NCBI RefSeq assembly: GCF_000413315.1
Contig: NZ_KE340297.1
Span: forward strand, 561,698-625,697
Reading direction: 5' to 3'
From: Propionibacterium sp. oral taxon 192 str. F0372
GTDB lineage: Bacteria; Actinomycetota; Actinomycetes; Propionibacteriales; Propionibacteriaceae
Length of the DNA: 64,000 nucleotides
This document shows, piece by piece, positions 43,199 through 54,233 of the stretch. How positions within the stretch are numbered: position 1 is the stretch's first letter; each line of letters begins with the position of its first letter. The position numbers were made by a program, and so were the translations under genes. The notes beneath the pieces were generated by a model. The model did not search any database. It was not told the origin of the DNA and saw nothing but the letters and a program-made list of their open reading frames with translations.

Positions 43199-43878
43199 CG
43201 TTTCTTCATATCCTGTTTCTCTCGTTCAACGCCACACCACCATGAGCAATAATCCACCGATCCCGAACATCAATATAATTGTCATCCGGGATGGCAGGAT
43301 CGATCACCGGTTCAGTCGTCCACTCGGCCTCAGTAGCACCCGTGGCAAGATCACGAACGGTGATCACCCTCGTGGGGCGAGGCTCCACCCCATCCACCGA
43401 CTCCAACAACTCATCGACAACCTGATATTCCATCAGATCACTGTTGAAATCGTAACTGTCTCGGCCATCACCAAAATCTTGCAACTGAATCGAGTTCAAA
43501 AACGCATCACCCGTCTCGAAGAACACCTGAGTCGAAATACCACCAATCTCAGTGAACATCGTATAGATCCACAACCGCTCCAGTCCCGGAAGATCACCCC
43601 AATACTCCAGGCCATCCTCACACATCTGATCCACATACTCCGGAAACACCACCTGCGTCTCCCGGACCTGGAACTCCTCTTCCTCCTCACAATCAGCCTC
43701 CAGCGGAGGATTCACCGCAGGCCTATCCAACAACGCCCGGCCACCATGAGACACAATCCACTCATCAAAACGCTTCGCACGACTCCTTCCAGGATCATCA
43801 GGATCAATCCAAAGCCCCGCATCAAACTCGACAGACACCACACCCGACACCCGATCATACGAAACAATAACCCGCTGG
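43187..43878. repeat. Tandem duplication, upstream copy
   Basis: Partner of 42169-42860, same orientation. Differences cluster in short blocks (for example codons around 43261-43300 and 43420-43450), not spread evenly. Confidence 0.9.
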
Positions 43879-44189
43879 ACAGGATAATTCAGTTCTCGAA
43901 GATGCCGAAGGAAAGGTTTACCAAAGGCATCCGTCAGATCATACGAGATGTCGATAAAGTCCCTATCAGATTCTTCATCCAGTTCTGCCAACTCTTGCGA
44001 ACTCAAAAAATCATCCGACATCTCAAAATATTCACCAATCGAGATCCAAGAATAAGGAGAAATGTCCGCATAGAACCAAAACCTGACACAGCCAGGGAAA
44101 TCTCCCAAATATGCTTCACACACCTCGATGGAATCTACTATGGCGCGTTGGAATTGATCATCCACATTTTCAGGAAAAACAATGCTCAT
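43206..44189 (-). CDS. Two-domain DUF600/YezG-like immunity protein (copy 1, adjacent to toxin)
   Basis: 327 residues with the same two-domain layout as copy 2: IVSYDRVSGVVSVEFD plus DEWIVSHGG in the first half, ITVRDLATGATEAEWTTE plus DRWIIAHGG in the second, and the acidic linker. It begins 12 bp after the toxin stop, so it is the likely cognate immunity protein, binding and blocking the nuclease in the cytosol. The N-terminal domain differs strongly from copy 2. DUF600 membership is judged from strand pattern and context (YezG partners a WXG/LXG nuclease in Bacillus), not from a search. Confidence 0.68.
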   Translation of the reverse strand: MSIVFPENVDDQFQRAIVDSIEVCEAYLGDFPGCVRFWFYADISPYSWISIGEYFEMSDDFLSSQELAELDEESDRDFIDISYDLTDAFGKPFLRHLRELNYPVQRVIVSYDRVSGVVSVEFDAGLWIDPDDPGRSRAKRFDEWIVSHGGRALLDRPAVNPPLEADCEEEEEFQVRETQVVFPEYVDQMCEDGLEYWGDLPGLERLWIYTMFTEIGGISTQVFFETGDAFLNSIQLQDFGDGRDSYDFNSDLMEYQVVDELLESVDGVEPRPTRVITVRDLATGATEAEWTTEPVIDPAIPDDNYIDVRDRWIIAHGGVALNERNRI

Positions 44190-44201
44190 AACGATCCGCT
44201 C

Positions 44202-44756
44202 CTAGTTGTTGAAAAAATTTGGTTTTTGTTGCACACCATCGATCACTGTCGACACGTTAAAGCTGGATGGTCGCACACCATTACCATAGTCAACCTCAAT
44301 CAGCACTTCAACCTTCTTACCATCCCGCAACGCATCGGCCCACCCCTTCTCCATCTCCTTCCACGCGCCCTGATTCAACTCACGCGCCTGCGACACAAGA
44401 TTACCCAAACCACCACTACCATCAAAAAGATCAGCAAACAAATGCCCCGCATCATCGGTAGGAAGCTTACCTGGCGTATTCGAATTATGCCACCCACGAG
44501 GCTGCCCATCAGGCTTCAACTTCAAATCCTGCGCATGCGCAGCACGAATCCGACCCTGATCATCAGTCACATACTTATAACGCGGCTTACCAGAACCCGA
44601 CTTCCCAGCTGAGTACTTGGCATTCGGTTTAAGCCCAGTCGAAGTCTTTCTTGTCCTCGGCACTTTACCGTACTCTGTCACCTTCAGCTTATCGGCAATC
44701 TTCTTGAATCGCCCACGCAAGACCGTAGAGACCTGCTTCGTCGCCTTCGCCATCAC
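44202..44756 (-). CDS. DNA/RNA non-specific endonuclease toxin domain (T7SS polymorphic toxin, C-terminal part)
   Basis: 184 residues (183 from ATG 44753, which has GGAGG eight bases upstream). The basic N-terminal third is a linker. The nuclease domain (about 95-184) has DDAGHLFADLFDG with the catalytic His at 105, then GNLVSQARELNQG (metal-ligand Asn at about 128), EKGWADALRDGKKVEVLIEVDY and RPSSFNVSTVIDG. This is the Endonuclea_NS_2 (PF13930-type) beta-beta-alpha-metal nuclease of Bacillus LXG toxins. There is no secretion domain of its own; the preceding gene, in the same frame and separated by one TGA, supplies it. Immunity genes follow. Confidence 0.82.
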   Translation of the reverse strand: MMAKATKQVSTVLRGRFKKIADKLKVTEYGKVPRTRKTSTGLKPNAKYSAGKSGSGKPRYKYVTDDQGRIRAAHAQDLKLKPDGQPRGWHNSNTPGKLPTDDAGHLFADLFDGSGGLGNLVSQARELNQGAWKEMEKGWADALRDGKKVEVLIEVDYGNGVRPSSFNVSTVIDGVQQKPNFFNN

Positions 44757-45215
44757 TCAGCCCTCCGCCAACAGCTGATTAACCGCAGCCTCGATCGCCT
44801 TCTCGATTGCCCATTCAACACCCCGTTTTAGGAAAAATGACACTGGGCCCGCCGCAATCGCCGGAGCCAACAATGCTAATTGCGCAATCACCACACCCTT
44901 CAACACCACAACCGCAGCAGCACAGATTTCGCACCCCTTCGCTGCAAGGTCTGTAGCCTCACCGAATCGCTGCAACGCATCCACATCACTATCAGAAGAA
45001 GCATAAGACAAAAACGCCTCAGAACCTTCGCCGGAATTATGGGAGCGGATATGCGAGATCGCAGCATTGACGCTTTGCTCCGATGAGGAAAACACCGAGG
45101 ACATTGATCGCAGCTGATCGGCCCAGTCATTCAGGGAATCCTCGTTCGACTGCGGGAACTCGTACCCCAAGTACTGAATCGCCTGCACCAGCCACCCTGG
45201 AAGAGTGATCGCCAT
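44757..45215 (-). CDS. WXG100-like secretion domain of the split polymorphic toxin
   Basis: 152 residues. The N-terminal helical half (about 15-90) with SLNDWADQLRSMSSVFSSSEQ and NSGEGSEAFLSYA is the WXG100-like domain at the start of CpnT/LXG-type toxins; the turn has GEG rather than WxG. A hydrophobic stretch follows (about 100-135, AAAVVVLKGVVIAQLALLAPAIAAGPVSFF), typical of the segment between secretion and toxin domains. It ends LLAEG and TGA, and the nuclease frame continues at once without frameshift. Its start overlaps the upstream stop by one base. Confidence 0.78.
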   Translation of the reverse strand: MAITLPGWLVQAIQYLGYEFPQSNEDSLNDWADQLRSMSSVFSSSEQSVNAAISHIRSHNSGEGSEAFLSYASSDSDVDALQRFGEATDLAAKGCEICAAAVVVLKGVVIAQLALLAPAIAAGPVSFFLKRGVEWAIEKAIEAAVNQLLAEG

Positions 45216-45538
45216 CAGTCTACCTCCAGATCAAACGCAGCTTGGGTGTTTACAGCCTCGGTCTGCTGGTATTCAGCAGCCGTCTCCTGCAACGATTCCC
45301 CGACTGTTTGCAAGTTTTGCGACAGATTCTGACAGGCCTCTAAAAATGCATCTCTGACTGGCGGAACCACAATCGCCAAGGCCATATCGACGAGATGCCC
45401 GCCCTCGTTACACCCCAGCGCCTCCACGCTCAGCCCTGCGACAGCAGCATCCACAGCAGTCTTCAAGTCACTGGACTCCTGCACATACGCTTGGCCGCTT
45501 CGCTGCCACGACTCTGCGTTGAACTCAACGTCACCCAT
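45215..45538 (-). CDS. Small EspC/WXG-like T7SS partner protein with YxxxE motif
   Basis: 107 residues, entirely helical. Helix 1 starts FNAESWQRSGQAYVQESSDL, followed by a long insert and a final helix QTVGESLQETAAEYQQTEAVN. YQQTE satisfies the YxxxD/E export motif. The end resembles the C-terminus of the Gly-rich protein at 26759-27793. Such proteins usually dimerise with the WXG-like domain of the toxin for export. It sits between the YbaB-like gene and the toxin N-terminal domain with near-zero spacing on both sides. Confidence 0.78.
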   Translation of the reverse strand: MGDVEFNAESWQRSGQAYVQESSDLKTAVDAAVAGLSVEALGCNEGGHLVDMALAIVVPPVRDAFLEACQNLSQNLQTVGESLQETAAEYQQTEAVNTQAAFDLEVD

Positions 45539-45539
45539 C

Positions 45540-45944
45540 TCAGCTCACTTCCCCCAACCGTGACATAACCTTGGCGTAGGCTTGCGAGAATTCACCAGAG
45601 AACTCCTTCAACCCGGTGTACAACTCGCCCATCGGCACTTTATGATTCTCAAGATCAGCGATTTCCTCGGCCATGAACTGGTCAATCACTTGGTTCACAG
45701 CCTTCACGGTTGCAGAAGCGATCTCCTCCGGGGCGGGCTCTTTCGTCGAAATCCACAAAGGGCTATAGGAAATTCGATCCAGATGGAACCCTTTCATCGT
45801 CACCGTCACCCACCCATTGTCATCGCCACCGATCACCACCCGGTCTGAACTGAGCTCGTACTTCTCCGGCTCTGGCTGAGCCGCGATCTCACCGATCTTG
45901 GCAGTCAGCCTGTCGAACAACTCTGGCATGGATTCACTGTTCAT
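45540..45944 (-). CDS. YbaB/EbfC-like T7SS-associated protein
   Basis: 134 residues. An N-terminal helix (MPELFDRLTAKIGEIAAQ) is followed by three strands with DDNGWVTVTMKGFHLDRISYSPLW and a long helix EEIASATVKAVNQVIDQF, the YbaB fold. YbaB proteins of the nucleoid type bind DNA, but copies next to WXG genes are common in actinobacteria and may act as export chaperones. First gene of the toxin operon. It resembles the second half of the 27813-28604 protein. Confidence 0.75.
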   Translation of the reverse strand: MNSESMPELFDRLTAKIGEIAAQPEPEKYELSSDRVVIGGDDNGWVTVTMKGFHLDRISYSPLWISTKEPAPEEIASATVKAVNQVIDQFMAEEIADLENHKVPMGELYTGLKEFSGEFSQAYAKVMSRLGEVS

Positions 45945-46096
45945 GAGGTCCCCTCGTCATCTATCCATACCATTAAAGACCAGGAAAGGGTCACTACACG
46001 TCCGATACACAAGTGTATTCATTTGAGAAGCAGTGATGCCCTCCAGCGCATCACGTACGTGTCGCATTCGGCGCATCTACACCAACAGCTCATCCA

Positions 46097-46807
46097 TCAC
46101 TGCCGGGCAGCAGCCCGCAGCGCGGCAAAACTACGCCGGGCCAGCCACTCGATGTACTCGCCACCATGCTGGATGCTGCCGACGTAGTGACCAAACAGTT
46201 CAAGGCTCAACGCGCCGATCAGCGTCGTCCAGGCTTCCACGGTGAGCAGGATCATCTCGGTCGACGCCGTGGCAGGCAGCTGGTTGGCAGCCAACCAATT
46301 CCTGATCTGCTGCACGTCGGCCTCCAGGCCTTCGGGCTCCTGTTCATATGGCGGGTCGGCTACGACCTCGGAGGCCTCAATGAGCTCAGACGCGATACTG
46401 GCGAGCAAAAATGTGATCCTGGAGGCCGGGCCGATGGTGTCGGTGGGGGCCCGGTAGCCAGGGACAGGGGTTCCGTAGATCAGTTCATACTCGTGGCAGT
46501 GCTCCAGCGCCCAATCCCGCGCAGCGCACCAGGCCGCCACCCAACGCGCCTCAAGATCAGCCGTCTCTTGAGCGGTCACCGCTTGCCGCATGGCATCGTT
46601 CAGGGACCTATAGGCGTCGACGACGAGGATCGTCAACAGCTCATCACGCCCGGCCACATAGCGGTAGAGAGCCCCAGGAGTGACATCGAGATCGGCCGCC
46701 AGTTTGCGCATGCCCAGTCCGGCAGCACCGTCGGCGGCGAGCCTGCGGTAGGCAGCATCCACCAGCCGATGACGGAAGGAATCGTGGACATCAGCACGCG
46801 CGGTCAT
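46097..46807 (-). CDS. TetR family regulator, divergent from NAD-epimerase gene
   Basis: 236 residues. The HTH (about 10-58) includes RHRLVDAAYRRLAADGAAGLGMRKLAADLDVTPGALYRYVAGRDELL. The C-terminal domain with ARDWALEHCHEYELIYGTPVPGYRAP is the WHG-type ligand domain seen in several actinobacterial TetRs. It is divergent from the oxidoreductase at 46918 with a double operator between them, so it very likely represses that gene and itself. The inducer is unknown. Confidence 0.92.
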   Translation of the reverse strand: MTARADVHDSFRHRLVDAAYRRLAADGAAGLGMRKLAADLDVTPGALYRYVAGRDELLTILVVDAYRSLNDAMRQAVTAQETADLEARWVAAWCAARDWALEHCHEYELIYGTPVPGYRAPTDTIGPASRITFLLASIASELIEASEVVADPPYEQEPEGLEADVQQIRNWLAANQLPATASTEMILLTVEAWTTLIGALSLELFGHYVGSIQHGGEYIEWLARRSFAALRAAARQ

Positions 46808-46854
46808 GAAGACAGTCTTTCATGGCCTCTTCTGTACAGCCCCTTGCAAAATCC

Positions 46855-46893
46855 GTGAACACTGTTTACAGTTACAACATAAACAGTGTTCAC
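46855..46893. promoter_or_regulatory. Dual TetR operator with perfect 14-bp inverted arms
   Basis: GTGAACACTGTTTA (46855-46868) is the exact reverse complement of TAAACAGTGTTCAC (46880-46893). Each arm is itself nearly palindromic (GTnAACAnTGTTnAC), so the site can hold two repressor dimers. It lies 25 bp from the epimerase start and 48 bp from the tetR start. Confidence 0.9.
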
Positions 46894-46917
46894 ACGCAAT
46901 TCTCCGGAGGGGATCAC

Positions 46918-47853
46918 ATGAGTAAGATCACAGTCATTGGGGCCGGACCGCTGGGCCAGGCCACCATCAATGAACTGATCACCCAAGGCCACGATGTCGT
47001 CGTGGCCACCCGTCACGAGATCTCCATCCCCGCAGCACAATGGCAGATGGCCGACATCGTGACCAACGAAGGCGTGGATTCACTACCACCCTGCGACGCG
47101 ATCATCGCCTGCCACGGGATCCCCTACTCCATCACCGCATGGCAACGCATGTGGCCAGCAGCCGCCGATAACCTCATCACCGCAGCCCAGCACCGTGGCG
47201 CGCGGCTCGTGATGACCGGCAATCTCTACGCATACGCCCGCAACCAGATGCCGATGCGCGCCACCGACCCACTCGTCCCATCGAACCCGCTCGGGGCGGT
47301 TAGGGCCGAGGTGACCCGACGGCTCTTCGACGCGCACGCCCAGGGCAAGGTCGAGGCCGTCGAGGTGCGCGGATCGGACTACATCGGGGCCGACGCGCCC
47401 GAGGCCTACTTGGGAAAGCGCTTCTTCACCCCGTTGCTGGTCAAGAAGAAGATCACAGTCATCGGTGCGCCCGACGTGGTGCACACCTACACAGCGGTAC
47501 CAGATTTCGGTCGGCTCCTGGCCCGGGCGGCCACAGACCCGGCAATGGCGGGCCGCGCCTGGCATGTGCCCAGCGCACCGGCGATCAGCACCAGAGACCT
47601 GGCCCGTCGCACGTTGAACCTCGCTGGAATTGAGCACGAGCCTCGCTTCACTTCCCTTCCGCCCATCATCTTGAAGATGCTTGGTTTCTTCTCACCGACA
47701 ATGCGGGCGGTCGCTTCCATGGCCCACCAGATGACCGACCCCTACATCATGGACGACGCCGACACTCGTGAATTACTCGGCGAGAACCACACCGAACTCG
47801 ACGAAACGCTGCGAGCCATCAGCGACAGTTCCTGGGCGATGGCAGCCCGCTAA
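46918..47853 (+). CDS. NAD(P)-dependent epimerase/oxidoreductase (atypical SDR)
   Basis: 311 residues from the ATG after CCGGAGGGGATCAC. The Rossmann motif is VIGAGPLGQAT at the N-terminus, with GAxGxxG spacing altered to GAGPLG. RLVMTGNLYAY replaces the usual catalytic YxxxK context, so it may be an atypical or NmrA-like member. The C-terminal part has TRDLARRTLNLAG and FSPTMRAVASM. Reaction unknown; the linked TetR implies an inducible small-molecule response. The upstream in-frame extension to 46822 crosses the operator and is rejected. Confidence 0.88.
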   Translation: MSKITVIGAGPLGQATINELITQGHDVVVATRHEISIPAAQWQMADIVTNEGVDSLPPCDAIIACHGIPYSITAWQRMWPAAADNLITAAQHRGARLVMTGNLYAYARNQMPMRATDPLVPSNPLGAVRAEVTRRLFDAHAQGKVEAVEVRGSDYIGADAPEAYLGKRFFTPLLVKKKITVIGAPDVVHTYTAVPDFGRLLARAATDPAMAGRAWHVPSAPAISTRDLARRTLNLAGIEHEPRFTSLPPIILKMLGFFSPTMRAVASMAHQMTDPYIMDDADTRELLGENHTELDETLRAISDSSWAMAAR

Positions 47854-48031
47854 TCCGTGGTGGTTCCTCCCGGCACATGCGACCGACACCTACCTGACTA
47901 CCAGCTGCATCCGGTCGCATTACGCAGAAGAGATATCTCACACCACCGGGCGTGAAGACACTACTGTAGCGTAAGATGCCCGCAACAACGGCTGAGCAGC
48001 AAAAATACTGCTCTTGGAATCGAGGTACCAG

Positions 48032-48967
48032 ATGCGCATCCGTCCCGCAGCTGTCATCGGCGTCACAACCGCTCTCCTGACCTCACTGCTCAGCGGATGC
48101 GGCCTATTCACCGACAATGCCCAGGAACAGCTGAAAAAAATCCTCGCCGCTACCGGCAACGACATCACCGGGATGCGGGTCACTTTCAGCAAGACGAAGA
48201 AGGTCAACGTGTCGGTGATCTCTGTCAAGGACGGGAAACTGGTCTCCACCAGACTGAACAATGGGAAACCGGTCACCGAGGATTCTCAGTACCCATCCTT
48301 CGCTGCCGTAGGAGCGGTGAACTCCGACAAATTCCTCCTCGACTCCCATGTAGCCTTGGCCAACGAGTTGTTCGACGTTAACTCCTGCCCTGCGGTCGTC
48401 GTCACCTCGCTAGCAACCCCGACCGGATCGACTGCGGCCTTCGCAGAATGCCTTGCCGACCCCCTGACCCGCGTCAACGAGCGCTCAACCCTCGATGGCG
48501 AGTCATTCTTCATCCCCGCCATCGATCCGCAGTCCGCTGAGAACCTCGACACACTCAAGCAGGCATACACGAAGGTGCTGGGCACATCCGCAGTGAATTC
48601 CCTCAGCTACAGCTTCACCGACAAGACTTTCGCCATCAACGGGCCCACGACCACCAACCCCCTGGGCGAGCAGTGCTCACCCGTAGTAACCGCCCGCTCC
48701 TCGGAGTCAACGACTCCCTTCCCGGTCCTATGTCGCGTCGGCGCGGCAGCTGGCAGCCAGCCATTCGACCTGAACAACTTCTCCACCGCTGCTATGGCTC
48801 AAGTCATCGCAGCAGTTCAGAATTCCGATGTGCTCGACAAGACGTCACTCGGGTCAATCACCTTCAGGGCCGATGGGGAAAACCTCGGCTGGGAGGTGAG
48901 CACCACAAACACCGGTGACGTGGCTGGCCACCGCGACCTGCTGCGGGGCACCATCACCGCATCCTGA
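48032..48967 (+). CDS. Lipoprotein, third member of the T7SS-linked family (solitary)
   Basis: 311 residues from ATG 48032. The signal peptide MRIRPAAVIGVTTALLTSLLSGC gives a lipobox with Cys 23. Layout matches the other two: ITGMRVTFSKTKKVNVSVISVKDG near the start, Cys in NSCPAVV and FAECLAD, the helix LKQAYTKVLGTSAVNSLSYSF, and the end SLGSITFRADGENLGWEVSTTNTGD. Unlike them it is on the plus strand, has host-like GC-rich codons and no WXG neighbour, so it may be the resident chromosomal copy. Function unknown. Confidence 0.85.
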   Translation: MRIRPAAVIGVTTALLTSLLSGCGLFTDNAQEQLKKILAATGNDITGMRVTFSKTKKVNVSVISVKDGKLVSTRLNNGKPVTEDSQYPSFAAVGAVNSDKFLLDSHVALANELFDVNSCPAVVVTSLATPTGSTAAFAECLADPLTRVNERSTLDGESFFIPAIDPQSAENLDTLKQAYTKVLGTSAVNSLSYSFTDKTFAINGPTTTNPLGEQCSPVVTARSSESTTPFPVLCRVGAAAGSQPFDLNNFSTAAMAQVIAAVQNSDVLDKTSLGSITFRADGENLGWEVSTTNTGDVAGHRDLLRGTITAS

Positions 48968-49004
48968 TTCAGTCCCGTGACCCGGGGCTGGACCGTGCGA
49001 AAAC

Positions 49005-50375
49005 TCAACACTCGACGATACTCACCGCCAGCCCACCGCGAGCGGTCTCCTTGTACTTGGCATTCATGTCGAGCCCGGTCTGCATCATGGTGCGCACACA
49101 GTTATCCAGCGTGACGTACTGGTAACCGTCGTCGTTGATTGCCATGCGTGCCGCGGTAATCGACTTGACCGCGGCAATCGCATTGCGCTCAATGCAGGGA
49201 ATCTGCACCAGTCCGCCAATCGGGTCGCAGGTGAGACCAAGATGGTGTTCCAGGGCAATCTCTGCGGCATTCACCACCTGCTGCGGGGTGCCACCAAGCA
49301 GTTGGGCAAGCCCTGCCGCAGCCATCGCGGAGGCACAACCAACCTCTCCCTGACAACCGACCTCGGCCCCGGAGATGGACCCTGATCCCTTGAACACAAC
49401 CCCCAGGGCCCCGCAGGTGAGCAGGTAGTCGCGGATCATTTCATCGCCAACGCCGGGAATGAAAGTGTGGGCATACATTCCGACGGCCGGAACCACGCCC
49501 GCAGCACCATTGGTGGGGGCAGTCACGATGCGTCCTCCGGCTGCGTTCTGCTCATTGGTCGCCAGCGCCCATAAGGTAACCCAGTCGAGAGCAGCCAACG
49601 GGTCATTGGTCTCGGTGCGACGCTGCAGGCGCTTGTGCAAGGCCGATGCCCGGCGGGTGACGAACAGCCCTCCGGGCAAAGTGCCGTCAGTGCGGCAGCC
49701 GATGTCGATGCAGTCGGTCATGACTGACCAGATCCGGTCGATACCCACGATGACCTCGTCGGCGGATTGCTGGGCGCACTCATTGGCGAACATCAGTCCG
49801 GGAATCGTCAACTGGTTCTCGTTGCACAAGTCGATGAGGGTGGAGCCCCGCGAGAAACGGTACGGCCACTGCCGCTCATCGGCGGGTATCGGAGGCTGGC
49901 CGCTACCGTCATCGGCGACGATAGCTCCCCCGCCAATCGAGTAGTAAATCTCATCGGCGATCTTCGTCTTCCCCACCCAAGCCGTGAACTCCAGGGCATT
50001 GGGGTGAAAGCGCAGCCGTTTGGTCATGTGGCGGACCAGATCGGCAGTGGTGTCAAATGCGATATGCCGGACACCTAGCAGGGTCAGCTCGTTGCGGGAC
50101 CGGATCTCGTGCACTCGGGAGGGAACCGTGTCCACATCAACGGTGTCGGGGCGCTCCCCCTCCAGTCCGAGCACCACTGCGGTACCAGTGCCGTGTCCCC
50201 ACCCGGTTGCACCGAGGGAGCCGAAGAGCTGAACCTTGACCCGGCTGACTTCGGCGAGACGCCCAGATTCCTGCAGACCGAGCACGAAACTGCGCGCCGC
50301 GAGCATCGGACCGACCGTGTGCGAGGAGGACGGACCGATCCCGATTTTGAAGACATCGAACAGGGAACAGGTCAT
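49005..50375 (-). CDS. sdaA: L-serine ammonia-lyase (iron-sulfur, single chain)
   Basis: 456 residues from ATG 50375. Typical features are FKIGIGPSSSHTVGPMLAA at the N-terminus, the beta-domain GSLGATGWGHGT, and the C-terminal alpha-domain with GAAGVVPAVGMY, GCQGEVGCASAMAA and LTCDPIGGLVQIPCIERN, which hold cysteines for the [4Fe-4S] cluster. It converts L-serine to pyruvate and ammonia. Fused alpha and beta domains make it the E. coli SdaA type. It converges with the lipoprotein gene. Confidence 0.95.
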   Translation of the reverse strand: MTCSLFDVFKIGIGPSSSHTVGPMLAARSFVLGLQESGRLAEVSRVKVQLFGSLGATGWGHGTGTAVVLGLEGERPDTVDVDTVPSRVHEIRSRNELTLLGVRHIAFDTTADLVRHMTKRLRFHPNALEFTAWVGKTKIADEIYYSIGGGAIVADDGSGQPPIPADERQWPYRFSRGSTLIDLCNENQLTIPGLMFANECAQQSADEVIVGIDRIWSVMTDCIDIGCRTDGTLPGGLFVTRRASALHKRLQRRTETNDPLAALDWVTLWALATNEQNAAGGRIVTAPTNGAAGVVPAVGMYAHTFIPGVGDEMIRDYLLTCGALGVVFKGSGSISGAEVGCQGEVGCASAMAAAGLAQLLGGTPQQVVNAAEIALEHHLGLTCDPIGGLVQIPCIERNAIAAVKSITAARMAINDDGYQYVTLDNCVRTMMQTGLDMNAKYKETARGGLAVSIVEC

Positions 50376-50754
50376 ACAGCAAGTCTGCGAGATCACATCG
50401 GTCGGCGCTGGCGTTCGCTCAAAATATCATCCAGCAGCGACCGGATCGTTTCGTTGTGCCCGACTGCAACTGCCGAAACACCCACCACCGTCGCGCCCCT
50501 GGCAACAACTCGGGTACCGGGAAACAGGATAAGAAACCGGGCAAGAAGATACTGGCAGCCCCAGCACCATCCAAGACCTTCGTCGCATCACTGCGGCGAC
50601 TCTCAAAACCCCTTTGACTTCGCTGAACTATGTTCCAATGGATGGCTGGACCATTCCGGTTCCCACCCCAGCCCAGTTTGTTGCTCCACAGCGGCCCGCC
50701 ATGCTGGCAACCAACCTCCGTGCGCGTCGATCACTACCACTAGTCTTGGGCTTG
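50376..50754. other. Intergenic upstream of the membrane-protein/kinase/gdhA run
   Basis: No gene is supported. An in-frame extension of the next gene to 50614 exists but reads as low-complexity text without a ribosome site. The region should contain divergent promoters for sdaA and the downstream genes. Confidence 0.55.
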
Positions 50755-51423
50755 ATGGACACTGAGATTCTGGCCGGCGAGCGTGCCCTACAGCGCAAAT
50801 TCCGCCTCATCTACCGCACGATCGCTTTGATCCTGCTCGCGGGTGGATGCGTGGCGTTGCTGTGGGGTGGCTGGCACAACTCCGTACGATCCGGGATCAT
50901 CATCACCGCCGCCGTGATCGGTATCGCCGTCGTGCTCGGCGGGTTGATCATCGCCACCGGGCGACGCCGCCCCGGAGACCTGGCCTCCACCGGCCCGTGG
51001 TCCTGGGGGCAGGTGTACACCGGGGCCACCGCCAAGCAGTGCTGGAATGCAATGAGCCCCACCATCTCACGCAACCAGTTGACCTTCCGCCGCCTGACGA
51101 AAACCACCGGCATGGCTGAACGCTCCGCCGGATTGCTACATCGCAAGGGCCACCATCTGGTCGACGTGCGTCCTTCCGAGGATCATCCAGGCTGGCAGGT
51201 GGTCACCGTCCAATCCGCACCTGACCTGCCGACAACCGTCACCGACTTCGGGCGCGGCAGGGCGATCAACCATTCCCTCCTTGATGCGGTTCCCAACCGT
51301 AGGACCCCTGAGGAGATGACAACCGGACATTTCCCGCTGACCTCCCCGGCGACCGGGACCCCCACCGACAGGCACCCACCTGAGGTGAACGACGAGGCGG
51401 CCGTGGCCGTCGGGACCGAATGA
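50755..51423 (+). CDS. Two-helix membrane protein of unknown function
   Basis: 222 residues from ATG 50755. Two membrane helices (about 22-40 and 48-66) are followed by a cytosolic domain containing WSWGQVYTGATAKQCWNAMSPTI and GWQVVTVQSAPDLPTTV, then a Pro/Thr-rich tail. No family recognised. The stop is 15 bp before the Ser/Thr kinase gene, so cotranscription and a functional link (possible kinase substrate) are plausible. No clear Shine-Dalgarno; the start may be leaderless or further upstream. Confidence 0.65.
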   Translation: MDTEILAGERALQRKFRLIYRTIALILLAGGCVALLWGGWHNSVRSGIIITAAVIGIAVVLGGLIIATGRRRPGDLASTGPWSWGQVYTGATAKQCWNAMSPTISRNQLTFRRLTKTTGMAERSAGLLHRKGHHLVDVRPSEDHPGWQVVTVQSAPDLPTTVTDFGRGRAINHSLLDAVPNRRTPEEMTTGHFPLTSPATGTPTDRHPPEVNDEAAVAVGTE

Positions 51424-51438
51424 GGTAGGAGTTCTTCC

Positions 51439-54145
<2,707 letters not shown>

Positions 54146-54178
54146 GCCCTGCCTGATCCGCGCCGTTGACACACACAA

Positions 54179-54220
54179 CGTGACCGCCAAGTACCCAGCT
54201 ACAGGTACTTGACGATCACG
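54179..54220. terminator. Bidirectional terminator between gdhA and the HerA-like gene
   Basis: An imperfect 17-bp stem: the core CAAGTACC/GGTACTTG is perfect and extends outward through CGTGACCG/CGATCACG with two mismatches, with an eight-base loop, in the 88-bp convergent gap. Confidence 0.75.
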
Positions 54221-54233
54221 TCGTTGTTGTGGC

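Noticed and set aside
43131-44612. 493-residue plus-strand frame (and 222 residues at 42224-42892)
   Set aside because: Antisense to the immunity and toxin genes, with compositionally biased Ile/Arg/His-rich text caused by skewed codon use of the real genes.
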